From Candidatus Atribacteria bacterium (GTDB lineage Bacteria > Atribacterota > Phoenicimicrobiia > Phoenicimicrobiales > Stramentimicrobiaceae), in the NCBI GenBank assembly GCA_018402425.1, contig JAGYIZ010000010.1, positions 1-59,304 on the forward strand: DNA of 59,304 nucleotides, read 5' to 3'. Position 1 is the first letter of the stretch; the number at the start of each line of letters is the position of its first letter. Shown here in pieces: positions 45,657 through 53,876 of the stretch. The position numbers and the translations under genes were made by a program. The notes under the pieces were generated by a model that saw only the letters and a list, made by a program, of their open reading frames with translations, searched no databases and was not told where the DNA came from.

Positions 45657-46118
45657 ATGGGAAAAATTGAAGAAAAAATTAAGTCTATTGGTATTAATCT
45701 TCCGGAAACACCCAAACCCATTGGTTCTTATGTGCCTTGTGTTCAAACAGGTAAATTAGTTTATACCTCTGGGCAAGGATGCAAAAGAGCTGGTCAGCTG
45801 ATTTATCAGGGAAAATTAGGAAAAGATATTACTATCGAGGAGGGTTATGGCGCTGCAAAAATTGCTATTATCAATGCTTTGGCTATACTGCAGGGACATT
45901 TAGGCAGTTTAGATAAGATCAAAAGAGTTGTTAAGCTATTGGGATTTGTGGCTTGTGTTCCGGAATTTGACCAGCAACCAAAGGTTATCAATGGTGCATC
46001 AGACCTCTTGCTGGAAATTTTTGGTGAAAAAGGTCAACATGCTCGTTCAGCAATTGGAACTAACGCGCTTCCATCCAATATGCCTGTAGAAATTGAAATG
46101 ATTGTCGAAGTGGAATAG
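45657..46118 (+). CDS. RidA/YjgF-family protein
   Basis: 153 residues of the YjgF/RidA-like fold (longer subgroup). Visible are LPETPKPIGSYVPCVQTGKL near the N terminus, VYTSGQGC, and the C-terminal ALPSNMPVEIEMIVEV. Classical RidA deaminates reactive enamines made by PLP enzymes; this subgroup keeps the fold but has ARSAIGTNALP with the Arg that binds substrate carboxylate. AAGGAGAA precedes the ATG. It is a single gene. Confidence 0.88.
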   Translation: MGKIEEKIKSIGINLPETPKPIGSYVPCVQTGKLVYTSGQGCKRAGQLIYQGKLGKDITIEEGYGAAKIAIINALAILQGHLGSLDKIKRVVKLLGFVACVPEFDQQPKVINGASDLLLEIFGEKGQHARSAIGTNALPSNMPVEIEMIVEVE

Positions 46119-46152
46119 AACACAATGATAAAGTTGATTTTGTGGAAATGAT

Positions 46153-46230
46153 ATGGATAGAACGAAGAAATTTTGGAATAAAGAAGCTAAGAACTATGAT
46201 AAGCAGGTTAATGAAAAATATAGAAAATAA
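46153..46230 (+). pseudogene. N-terminal fragment of a SAM methyltransferase gene
   Basis: Reads MDRTKKFWNKEAKNYDKQV and stops after 25 residues at TAA 46228-46230. This is the usual beginning of class I methyltransferases (FWNKEAKNYDK), but the AdoMet-binding domain is absent. It ends against the toxin gene on the opposite strand. A truncated remnant is the simplest reading. Confidence 0.5.
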
Positions 46231-46252
46231 AAGGGACAGTTTTTTCTGATAT

Positions 46253-46585
46253 TTAGTTCTTTATAATTTCAATTAATCTATCAAGAATTTCATCGAATTT
46301 TTTATCTTTTAGGCTGGCAGCCTTATAAAGAACAATATGCCTATCTGCGGTAAAAATACGGTTTGGTCTGATATTGCTTACTAGTTTTAATTCTCCTGTT
46401 TTAAAATCTTTATCGTCAATTTGGATAGCATAATTATCTTTAACATTCTGGCTGGTTATCTGACAGAGAATAATATCATCTCCATTTAATACAGAGATAA
46501 TTAGCGCAGGGCGCCTTTTGTTCTGGGTAAGGTCAGAGAACGGGAAGGGAATAATTACGATATCTCCTTTTACAAATTTTGCCAT
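46253..46585 (-). CDS. PemK/MazF-family endoribonuclease toxin
   Basis: 110 residues. The N-terminal FVKGDIVIIPFPFSDLTQNK and RRPALIISV match the PemK/MazF fold, and ILCQITSQ with the following acidic strand are further family segments. These toxins cleave mRNA at short sites. The coding start overlaps the antitoxin end by 16 bases, as in typical modules. It is intact while its antitoxin has a damaged start. Confidence 0.9.
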   Translation of the reverse strand: MAKFVKGDIVIIPFPFSDLTQNKRRPALIISVLNGDDIILCQITSQNVKDNYAIQIDDKDFKTGELKLVSNIRPNRIFTADRHIVLYKAASLKDKKFDEILDRLIEIIKN

Positions 46586-46824
46586 GCTTCATCTTCTTCC
46601 GGCTTTAGCCAATCCTTTCCAAGGGAGGTTTCACTTGCAATTGTTATATGCATTTTTTCTTTTATATTTTTTGTCTTTAAAAATCTAATAAAGTCCAAAA
46701 CCTCATCAAGGTATGGTTCAGGGACTTGTTCGATCTCTTTTAAAAGTATATTTAATCGAGAATTAGATTTAAATGTAAAAAAGAATATCCAGAAGAAGTA
46801 AAAGAAATGTTTAACCACTATCAT
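46570..46824 (-). CDS. Antitoxin of the PemK module (DUF2281-like), 5' end disturbed
   Basis: The last ~63 residues (LNILLKEIEQVPEPYLDEVL, DFIRFLKTKN, ... LKPEEDEAWQNL) resemble short DUF2281-type antitoxins. No start codon lies near the expected beginning at about 46760. The frame runs on upstream, antisense to a sigma-54 activator remnant, and the first in-frame ATGs are at 46824 and further up. The N-terminal Phe-rich stretch is therefore probably not original. Either the gene lost its start when joined to the remnant, or an unusual start is used. Confidence 0.6.
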   Translation of the reverse strand: MIVVKHFFYFFWIFFFTFKSNSRLNILLKEIEQVPEPYLDEVLDFIRFLKTKNIKEKMHITIASETSLGKDWLKPEEDEAWQNL

Positions 46825-47179
46825 TGGCCGGGAAATATTAGAGAACTGCAAAAATGTAATAAAATCAGCGATGATTTTTGCCAATAGTGACATTCTTTTA
46901 CCCGAACACCTTCCTCCGGATATCAAACATTCAAAAGATAAGACATATTTATTCGATCATTTTGATTTGGAGGAATTGCTTGGAATCGATATAAATTCAC
47001 AGCAAGCTTCCTTATCTTTAAAAGAGATTTTAAAAGAATATTTATGAAAAGATTGAAATGGATATTATAAAAGAAGTTCTTAGATAAAACTAACTGGAAT
47101 AAGAAAGAGACAAGCGAAACTCCTGGACATCGATTATAAAAGTCTGTTTACTAAAATTGAAAAGTATAACTTAAAATAG
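46771..47179 (+). pseudogene. C-terminal remnant of a sigma-54 activator
   Basis: Three frames in succession read KEMFNHYHWPGNIRELQ (the end of a sigma-54 AAA domain), then AMIFANSDILLPEHLPPDI, and a Fis-type helix-turn-helix GIRKRQAKLLDIDYKSLFTK ending IEKYNLK at TAG 47177-47179. At least two frameshifts and a stop separate them, and the AAA core and receiver are missing. The remnant lies directly upstream of the gas-vesicle cluster. Confidence 0.8.
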
Positions 47180-47283
47180 TTAAGAGTGTGGAAAAATCCA
47201 TAGTATATATGGAAAAATTCCTATATCGTCTTTAGTAAAATATAAAGTCATATCCCATTATAAAAAAAATAATAGTCTAAAAT

Positions 47284-47330
47284 CACCTTTAAAAGCCCCT
47301 TGTTTCTAAAAAAAACAGGTGGTTTTATTT
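47284..47330 (+). terminator. Terminator-like hairpin before the gas-vesicle cluster
   Basis: ATCACCT and AGGTGGT lie either side of an A-rich loop, followed by TTTTATTTTT. It would separate the old regulator gene from gvpA. Confidence 0.55.
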
Positions 47331-47350
47331 TTATGGAAAATATAATACAT

Positions 47351-47367
47351 TAGCATGAATATTGCTT
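47351..47367 (+). promoter_or_regulatory. Candidate sigma-54 promoter of gvpA
   Basis: TAGCATG-AATA-TTGCTT has the spacing of the -24/-12 consensus (TGGCACG-N4-TTGCW). The -24 GG is AG here, which weakens it. It lies 103 bases before gvpA. Confidence 0.35.
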
Positions 47368-47469
47368 ATTTAATATAAAGGTAGAACAATCTTTTATAAA
47401 TCTTTACAAAGTTATTTCTAAATCTTGCTTGAATTGTTCTGAATTCATACAAAAAGGGAGGTGAAAAAA

Positions 47470-47677
47470 ATGGCAGTAGAGAAACTGATAGGTTCTTCCA
47501 GTCTAGTTGAATTATTGACCGGAATTTTGGACAAAGGTGTTGTAGTAGATGCATGGGTAAGAGTGTCTTTGGTCGGAATAGAAATTCTTGCAATTGAAGC
47601 CAGGGTCATGATTGCTTCTGTAAGAAACTTACCTGAAATATGCTGAAGCAATCGGCTTAACCGCAACAGCAGCTTAA
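47470..47677 (+). pseudogene. gvpA: gvpA, gas-vesicle shell protein gene with a one-base frameshift
   Basis: Starts at ATG 47470 behind a strong GGGAGGTGA site. The frame reads [20 protein letters not shown] and [20 protein letters not shown], nearly the classic GvpA core, then [10 protein letters not shown]-stop at 47643. Removing one A at 47622-47623 (GTAAGAAAC to GTAGAAAC) restores [18 protein letters not shown], the normal tail, ending TAA 47675-47677 and giving 68 residues. GvpA is the main rib-forming shell protein, and loss of its C-terminal part would change the shell. Whether this is true decay or a base-calling error must be checked in reads. Confidence 0.88.
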
Positions 47678-47695
47678 TTTTGATTAGCAGCTGAT

Positions 47696-47721
47696 TCTGT
47701 TAGAAAGAGCATTCTAACAGA
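47696..47721 (+). other. Hairpin after gvpA
   Basis: A perfect 10-bp stem TCTGTTAGAA/TTCTAACAGA with a six-base loop and no T run, 19 bases after gvpA. It could protect an abundant gvpA message from 3' decay. Confidence 0.7.
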
Positions 47722-47818
47722 GCAGGAAGTATTCTTGCCGGTTATCCTTGTTCTGTTGAAACTCAGAAAAGCATGATCCGCCAAGAAAATACTTCTTTGG
47801 AAAGGAGAAAAAGTTAAG

Positions 47819-48367
47819 ATGAGCATGTCGGAAGAAATGAAAAAGCTAACTAAGGAAATTGCTTCTTCTTACGAGGCAAGGATTTCAACAGTAGCGACCA
47901 TTGTTAATACCACACAACAGATGTTAGAAGAATTCAGAACAGAAAGGAACAAAGTTAACCAACAACTAAGAGAGATGCTTCCAGAGAAAAATATCTTAGA
48001 AAAAAGATTTTGATCATATGATGGAAGATGTATTATCCCGTCAGGAGGTAAGAGAAAAACCAGATAAAAGTATTTTTAACCAATTTTTACAAGAACAACA
48101 GAAAATGGCAGAAACAATCCAAACAAATTTAGCTAATGACAAAATTAGATGCTGAGTATCTGAAAAAAATGATTGTGAAAATAAAGAAAGGCAGAAATCC
48201 AGTATTTCGGATTAAGGAAGAATTAAAAAGGTTTCAGGAAGAATATAAAGAGATATTGAAGTCTTTTCATTTTTTACTGGAAAAAGGGAAACCATTCAAA
48301 TCAAAGAGATAAAAAAAAGATGATTGAGAATATTCGTTCTAAGCAATTGGGAGTACAAAATGTTTAG
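47819..48367 (+). pseudogene. Decayed coiled-coil gas-vesicle gene with repeats (GvpC-like)
   Basis: Begins ATG 47819 (MSMSEEMKKLTKEIASSYEA) and breaks at TGA 48011. Other frames then carry on the same protein: DFDHMMEDVLSRQEVREK ... FLQEQQKMAETIQ, YLKKMIVKIKKGRN ... LKRFQEEYKEIL, and KKKMIENIRSKQ, ending TAG 48365-48367. The units repeat roughly every 40-50 residues as (D)F-x-x-MM-x-x-(I/V) ... F-x-x-(E/Q)-x-x-x-M/I, a heptad-rich pattern like proteins that coat gas vesicles. At least two or three frameshifts are needed, so it is a pseudogene as sequenced. Confidence 0.6.
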
Positions 48368-48443
48368 TATTTTATATATATTTTACTAAAAATGTTCTAA
48401 TGAATATTTTTTAAAAATAGTATCATAAGGAGGAGTAAATAAA

Positions 48444-49190
48444 ATGACCTTAGCAAGTGAAATGGAAAGATTAGTCAAGAAATATCCAGATTTAAAAAAA
48501 TCAAGGAGGAAGGAAGTGGAAGACTTGTTGAGAGATAATAAAAATATGTTAACCGATTTTAACCAAAAAGAAAAAAATGGCTAAAGACTTAAAAGAGGAA
48601 ATGGCCAGGGAAAAAACAGGGACGGAAAAGCGGTCGGGCAAATGTTAAAAGACTTTTCCACGAACACCGGAGGATGGCTGAGAGTTGGAAAGAAAATAAT
48701 AAAAAGTTACAAGAAAACTTTATCCCAAGGAGAGAAAGACAGACTGGAAGATTACTCAAAATGATGGATGGTATTCAAAGATTTGTAGATACTGGAATTA
48801 AAGAACATGAAGGAACAGCTGAGAAAAGATGAAGAGAAAAGAAAAGAAGAGGTCCATCATTTAGAGAACTCAAGATGATCGTAAAAAGATGGCCCAATAC
48901 TGGAAATCAATAGGAACTTTAAAGAAGGAAATAAAAAAAAAAACCTCCTCGGTTTGAAGCAAAAGATGAAACGGAAGCAGTGCCGGAATTTCAGAAAGAA
49001 GAAGGAGAATTTGAGCCAGAGAAGCCGTTGGCAGAAAGGGTATTAGATTATATTAATATCATCCGGAAGGAGTCAAAGTAAGCGATATGGAGAATCCTTT
49101 GGGGGTGATAAGAATACGGTTGGTAAAGTAGCCAAAGATATTAGAGGATGGAAAAGTTAAAAAAAGCTGGCCAATATTTCCCCTCTATAA
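48444..49190 (+). pseudogene. Decayed second coiled-coil gas-vesicle gene with C-terminal winged-helix-like domain
   Basis: ATG 48444 has an excellent site AAGGAGGAG. The frame MTLASEMERLVKKYPDLKKS stops at 48581; other frames continue NMLTDFNQKE, MAKDLKEEMAR, LFHEHRRMAESWKENNKKLQ and MMDGIQRFVDTGIKEH, again a repeated MA-x-x-x-(K/W)-x-x-x pattern. The end reads PLAERVLDYI, GVIRIRLGKVAKDI, EDGKVKKA and QYFP, a small winged-helix-like domain. Several frameshifts separate the pieces. Together with gvpA and the previous gene it makes three damaged genes in a row. Confidence 0.55.
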
Positions 49191-49341
49191 GTTACTGTCT
49201 TTCTCCTTATGGGTGAGCAAAATGATTTGCCTTACCTTACTGTGGCAGTTTTTTGAATCATCAATTCCTAAATTTGGTGGTTAATTTAGATTTAAAGATA
49301 AATGGAAAAAAGAATTAATTTTGGGAGGGAAACAGATAAGT

Positions 49342-50259
49342 ATGAATGATGAAAAGACCACTGTATTGGAACCTCGGCCCCTGCCGGATTTTGTCGAGAC
49401 GGAATATATTAAGGATATTACTTTTAGAGCATTATCATACATTAAAGCTGGTTTCCCGGTTCATTTCAGAGGACCATCAGGGACCGGAAAGACCACATTG
49501 GCATTGCATTTAGCCAACAAGATAGCTCAGCCTGTGGTGATCATCCATGGAGATGAAGAATTTACCAGTTCTGATTTAGTAGGGAAAGAACACGGGTATC
49601 AATACAAAAAAGTGCTTGACCGATTTGTATGGAGGGTTACTAAATATGAAGAGAATATGACTAAGCAATGGGTTGATAATCGCCTCACCCTTGCCTGTAA
49701 AAACGGGTTTATTTTAATTTATGATGAATTCACCCGTTCACGTCCGGAAGCCAACAATGTCCTACTTTCTGTTTTACAGGAAAGGATGATGAATTTACCG
49801 GTTAGCCAGGGGGATGGACCTTATTTGAAAGTTCATCCAAAATTCAAAGCAATTTTTACCAGTAATCCGGAAGAATATGCTGGTGTGCACAGAAGTCAGG
49901 ATGCTTTACGTGACAGAATGGTCACCATGGACTTGGATCATTTTGATTATGAAACTGAATTATCTATAACCAGGGCTAAATCCAAAGTGTCAGAAATAAA
50001 CAGTGCTATCATTGTCAAAATTGTCAGAGGATTGAGAGAATCAGGCAAATGTGAGTTTGCCCCCACCGTAAGGGGCTGTATCATGATAGCCAAGAGTATC
50101 AAAGTCAGGAAAATAAAACCCAGTAAATTTAATCAGGATTTCCTGATTATCTGTCAGGATATATTGGCTTCTGAGACAAGTCGGGTTGGTTCAAAGACCA
50201 ATCAGGACAGGATTAAAGAAGAAATAAAGAAATTAGTTAACCAGTATGGCTTGCCGTAA
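49342..50259 (+). CDS. gvpN: GvpN, MoxR-type AAA ATPase for gas-vesicle assembly
   Basis: About 305 residues. The family start VLEPRPLPDFVETEYIKDIT is followed by Walker A FRGPSGTGKTTLALHL (~residue 50), the GvpN-specific IHGDEEFTSSDLVG, Walker B GFILIYDEFTRSRPEANNVL and sensor FTSNPEEYAGVHRSQDAL with the Arg finger region. It is an essential-type assembly ATPase in most gas-vesicle clusters. ATG 49342 gives the normal start; the frame is open from TTG 49321 but the GGGAGG there is the ribosome site. It is intact, unlike the three genes before it. Confidence 0.95.
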   Translation: MNDEKTTVLEPRPLPDFVETEYIKDITFRALSYIKAGFPVHFRGPSGTGKTTLALHLANKIAQPVVIIHGDEEFTSSDLVGKEHGYQYKKVLDRFVWRVTKYEENMTKQWVDNRLTLACKNGFILIYDEFTRSRPEANNVLLSVLQERMMNLPVSQGDGPYLKVHPKFKAIFTSNPEEYAGVHRSQDALRDRMVTMDLDHFDYETELSITRAKSKVSEINSAIIVKIVRGLRESGKCEFAPTVRGCIMIAKSIKVRKIKPSKFNQDFLIICQDILASETSRVGSKTNQDRIKEEIKKLVNQYGLP

Positions 50260-50316
50260 ACTTGATATATCAAACATTATTTGCTAAAAACAATTTTCAA
50301 GAGGAAGTGTGAGAAA

Positions 50317-50649
50317 ATGGAAAAGACGCATGGATTAAAGGGCCTTAATTCAATCAAGACCATGAAAAATGTGAAAAAACGTTCAATAGATATGGCCAAA
50401 AGCTCTTCTTTTTTAGAATTATATCTTTTAGAAAAGGAAAGAGAAAGACTTGTAGCTGAAAGACGTATCATTGAGCAGAAATTAAATAGCTTAAATAAGC
50501 GCTTGAAAGAGATAGCGGAAGAAGTAAAGGAAATACAAACGGTTAAAGGTTATGCCAAGAAAACATTAGAGAACAAAAAAAGTTCTGCTCCTATTAATCC
50601 CAACAAAAAAGAACAAAAAGCCATAAACAAAGTTCAATATGATTATTAG
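50317..50649 (+). CDS. Small coiled-coil gas-vesicle protein, GvpV-like
   Basis: 110 residues from ATG 50317 (GAGGAAG nine bases upstream). The N terminus MEKTHGLKGLNSIKTMKNVK is basic. A long coiled coil follows (FLELYLLEKERERLVAERRI, IEQKLNSLNKRLKEIAEEVK), and the tail is Lys/Asn-rich. The layout of a basic head and an ELYLLEKERERL coil resembles cyanobacterial GvpV; similarity is by pattern only. It lies between gvpN and a gvpA/J paralog, so a gas-vesicle role is likely. Confidence 0.6.
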   Translation: MEKTHGLKGLNSIKTMKNVKKRSIDMAKSSSFLELYLLEKERERLVAERRIIEQKLNSLNKRLKEIAEEVKEIQTVKGYAKKTLENKKSSAPINPNKKEQKAINKVQYDY

Positions 50650-50731
50650 ATTAAATAGGCGGTTTCATTGTTTTCTTTATGGCATATTTCGATGTTAACA
50701 AATTATAAAAGAAAGGACTAAAATAAAAAAT

Positions 50732-51022
50732 ATGGCTGAACAGCTTACCCATTCAACCAGTAGCAGTAATTTAGTAGACATATTGGAAAGAGTCCTTGAT
50801 AAAGGGGTTGTTATTGCCGGGGATATTAAAATACAAATTGCTGATATTGACTTACTAACGATTAAGATAAGGCTTTTAATTGCCTCAGTTGATAAAGCCA
50901 GGGAAATGGGCATCGACTGGTGGGAACATGATAGTTATCTTTCTTCCCGGGCAGAAGATAGGGCAATAGATAGAGATAAAGAAACAGGAGAGAATAATAA
51001 GCCTGGAACTGTAGATAATTAA
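50732..51022 (+). CDS. GvpA-family paralog (GvpJ/M-type minor shell protein)
   Basis: 96 residues. Residues ~12-58 are the GvpA core (LVDILERVLDKGVVIAGDIK, IADIDLLTIKIRLLIASVDK), and a charged tail follows. Differences from GvpA (GDIKIQIADIDLL in place of [12 protein letters not shown]) are those of GvpJ/GvpM, minor proteins thought to nucleate the tips. This copy is intact while the main gvpA is frameshifted. AAAGGA lies further upstream than ideal. Confidence 0.85.
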   Translation: MAEQLTHSTSSSNLVDILERVLDKGVVIAGDIKIQIADIDLLTIKIRLLIASVDKAREMGIDWWEHDSYLSSRAEDRAIDRDKETGENNKPGTVDN

Positions 51023-51146
51023 TAATGTATCAACAAATAGATATTAACAATTTATTAAAAATCTTCTGCGACAATAATAAATAGATGGATAATTAAGAAA
51101 GAAGCTTTTCTGGAGATATATGCAGGTGTGAAAAGAGGTGAAAATA

Positions 51147-51677
51147 ATGGGAAAAGAGAAAAGAAAAAAAGAAGATGATCTGGAATTCGATTTGGGAATT
51201 GGTAAGTTATCGATGGGAGGATTGTTTAAAGGAATCGAAAAACTGATTGACCTTTCAAAGGAAATAGACAAAGCTGGTGGAAAGGTTGAAAAAGAGGGAG
51301 AAATTGATTTAAGCCATCTGAAAAAAGGGATGAAGGGTGTTTATGGCTTTTCGGTAAAAACCGCCACTGGTGGTAAGCCGGTTGTTGAAACATTCGGTAA
51401 TATTAAGAAGACGCCCAAAGGGCCCACTGTTGAGGAAGAAAGAGAGCCGATCACGGATGTCTTTGATGAGAAGGATGAAATAGAAATATATGCAGAAATG
51501 CCTGGAATTGATAAAAAGAATATCCAAATCGATTTAAAAGAAGACATCCTGGATATTTCCGTAAAATCAGGTCTTCGAAAGTATCGGAAGGAATTATTAT
51601 TACCGGTTAAGGTTAAATCTGAGAACCTGACCTGGGATTACAAGAATGGGATGTTGGAAATAAAAATCAAGAAATGA
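51147..51677 (+). CDS. gvpH: GvpH-like small heat-shock (Hsp20) protein
   Basis: 176 residues from ATG 51147 (AGAGGTG upstream; GTG 51138 is part of that site). The N-terminal half has FDLGIGKLSMGGLFKGIEKL, typical of GvpH. The C-terminal half is an alpha-crystallin domain (EPITDVFDEKDEIEIYAEMP, GIDKKNIQIDLKEDILDISV, NGMLEIKIKK). In haloarchaea GvpH is a chaperone that binds GvpL and GvpM-type proteins. It is followed after 35 bases by the Cdc48-type gene. Confidence 0.88.
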   Translation: MGKEKRKKEDDLEFDLGIGKLSMGGLFKGIEKLIDLSKEIDKAGGKVEKEGEIDLSHLKKGMKGVYGFSVKTATGGKPVVETFGNIKKTPKGPTVEEEREPITDVFDEKDEIEIYAEMPGIDKKNIQIDLKEDILDISVKSGLRKYRKELLLPVKVKSENLTWDYKNGMLEIKIKK

Positions 51678-51712
51678 ACAGGACTTGCAACCTGCATAGC
51701 AGGTGAGGAGTA

Positions 51713-53875
51713 ATGGGTGTGGAAGAGAACAAGAAACCAAAAATTCTAACTTTAAAGGTAAAAGAAGCCTTAACAAAAGATGTTGGCAGGGCTATTGTGC
51801 GGATTGACCCGGTTGATATGAAGTATTTGGGAATTGAGGTTGGTGAAATTGTTGAAGTTGAAGGAAAAAAGAAAACCCCGGCCAAAGTCATGCCATGTTA
51901 CAGGGAAGATAGAGGCCAAAAGATCATTCAAATGGATGGCGTTTTAAGGGAGAATAGTCAAATTGGTATCGATGAAAAAGTGAAAGTATCCCAGGTTGAA
52001 TATCAATTTGCTCAAAAAATAACACTTTCCCCGGTTAATATTTCCTATTTAATGAAAAAGGAAAAGGACAGAGAATATATTGGTTCTTTGATAGAGGGAC
52101 TGCCGGTATGTTCTGGTAATAAGGTAAGAGCTAAGTTATTTGCTAATAAAAATTTCGATTTTGTAGTAGAACATACCATACCAGATGGTATTGTTGTAAT
52201 CGATCCTACGACCATTATTCAGGTAAAATCAAAAAAAACACAGGACAAAAAATCATCCATCTCCTATGAGGACATTGGGGGTTTGAGAAACCAGATCCAA
52301 AGAATAAGGGAAATGATTGAACTCCCTTTAAAATATCCGGAAGTGTTTGAAAAACTGGGAATACAGGCACCCAAAGGTGTTTTCTTGTTCGGCCCACCCG
52401 GTACCGGAAAGACTTTGATTGCCAGAGCAGTTGCCCATGAAACTGATGCTTATTTTACCCATATTTCAGGCCCTGAAATCATGGGCAAGTTCTATGGGGA
52501 ATCAGAAGCCCGCCTGAGAAGTATCTTTACCGAAGCACAAAATCATACTCCGGCGATTATTTTTATTGACGAGATAGATGCCATTGCATCCAAAAGAGAG
52601 GATATGGGAAGTGAAAAACAGGTGGAAAAACGAGTTGTTGCCCAACTATTATCATTACTTGATGGATTAGAATCAAGAGGGCAGGTTATTGTCATTGCTG
52701 CGACCAATATTCCCAATAGTATAGATCCCGCTTTAAGAAGGCCTGGTCGATTCGATCGGGAAATATCAATTGATATTCCTGACCGGGATGGCAGGTTAGA
52801 AATATTTCAGATTCATACCGGAGGAATGCCTTTATCGAAAAATATAGATTTAAAAGAATTAGCCAATATAACTCATGGCTTTGTTGGTGCCGATATCGAG
52901 GCTCTAAGCCGAGAAGCAGCCATGGTCTCTTTGAGGAAGATTATGCCCGAGATTGATTTTGAGATGGCTAGTATCCCCTATAAGGATTTGATGAAGCTGG
53001 AAATAACCAGGGATCACTTCTTGGAAGCCATGAAAGAGGTTAACCCCTCGACTTTAAGAGAGGTTTTTATTGAAGTTCCGGAGGTAAGATGGAGCGATAT
53101 AGGGGGGTTAGATGATATCAAAGAAGAACTAATTGAAGCAGTTATCTGGCCTATGAAGTACCTCGATATATTTAAAAATGCTGATATTAGTTCCCCTAAA
53201 GGCATCTTACTCTACGGTCCCCCGGGAACCGGCAAAACTTTACTGGGAAAAGCAGTTGCCAATGAGAGTGGTGCTAATTTTATTTCTATTAAATGCTCTC
53301 AACTGGTCAGCCGCTTTGTCGGTGAGTCAGAGAAGGAAGTAAGCAAAATATTTAAAAAGGCCAAACAATCTTCTCCCTGTGTCTTATTCCTGGATGAAGT
53401 TGATAGTATATTGCCAAAAAGGGTTTCCGGAACAGCAGACTCTCATGTTACCGAAAGGATAATCAGTCAATTTTTAATGGAAATGGATGGGATTGAGGTG
53501 CTTAGGGGTGTTGTAGTTTTGGCGGCCACGAACCGAATTGACCTGATTGATCCGGCTATATTAAGAAGAGGAAGATTTGACCTCATTTTTAAGTTACCCT
53601 TGCCTGATGAAAAGGCTCGGGAAGAAATCATCAAGATTCATACCAGAAATAAAGCACTTGACAGTCATATTGATTTGTCGTCATTGGCAAAAGAGGCCAA
53701 GAATATGGTTGGTTCTGACCTGGAATTTATCTGCAAAAAAGCCACCATGTTTGCAGTAAAAGACTATATTCAAAGTGAAACAGGGAAAGTGGGGAAGGGC
53801 AGAAAAGAATTTATGGTCATGAAAAAACATTTTGACAGGGCAATTGAATATATTCATAACCAGAACAGGAGGTAA
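51713..53875 (+). CDS. Cdc48/p97-type double AAA+ ATPase in the gas-vesicle operon
   Basis: 720 residues with the full archaeal-VAT/Cdc48 layout. Residues ~5-180 are the Cdc48 N domain ([20 protein letters not shown]). D1 has Walker [16 protein letters not shown], Walker [17 protein letters not shown] and [14 protein letters not shown]2 has [29 protein letters not shown] and [12 protein letters not shown]; both rings appear active. The family pulls folded proteins from complexes. GAGGAG precedes the ATG, and the next gvpF/L starts one base after the stop, so it is embedded in the operon. Its role is probably remodelling or removing vesicle proteins. Confidence 0.95.
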   Translation: MGVEENKKPKILTLKVKEALTKDVGRAIVRIDPVDMKYLGIEVGEIVEVEGKKKTPAKVMPCYREDRGQKIIQMDGVLRENSQIGIDEKVKVSQVEYQFAQKITLSPVNISYLMKKEKDREYIGSLIEGLPVCSGNKVRAKLFANKNFDFVVEHTIPDGIVVIDPTTIIQVKSKKTQDKKSSISYEDIGGLRNQIQRIREMIELPLKYPEVFEKLGIQAPKGVFLFGPPGTGKTLIARAVAHETDAYFTHISGPEIMGKFYGESEARLRSIFTEAQNHTPAIIFIDEIDAIASKREDMGSEKQVEKRVVAQLLSLLDGLESRGQVIVIAATNIPNSIDPALRRPGRFDREISIDIPDRDGRLEIFQIHTGGMPLSKNIDLKELANITHGFVGADIEALSREAAMVSLRKIMPEIDFEMASIPYKDLMKLEITRDHFLEAMKEVNPSTLREVFIEVPEVRWSDIGGLDDIKEELIEAVIWPMKYLDIFKNADISSPKGILLYGPPGTGKTLLGKAVANESGANFISIKCSQLVSRFVGESEKEVSKIFKKAKQSSPCVLFLDEVDSILPKRVSGTADSHVTERIISQFLMEMDGIEVLRGVVVLAATNRIDLIDPAILRRGRFDLIFKLPLPDEKAREEIIKIHTRNKALDSHIDLSSLAKEAKNMVGSDLEFICKKATMFAVKDYIQSETGKVGKGRKEFMVMKKHFDRAIEYIHNQNRR

Positions 53876-53876
53876 G

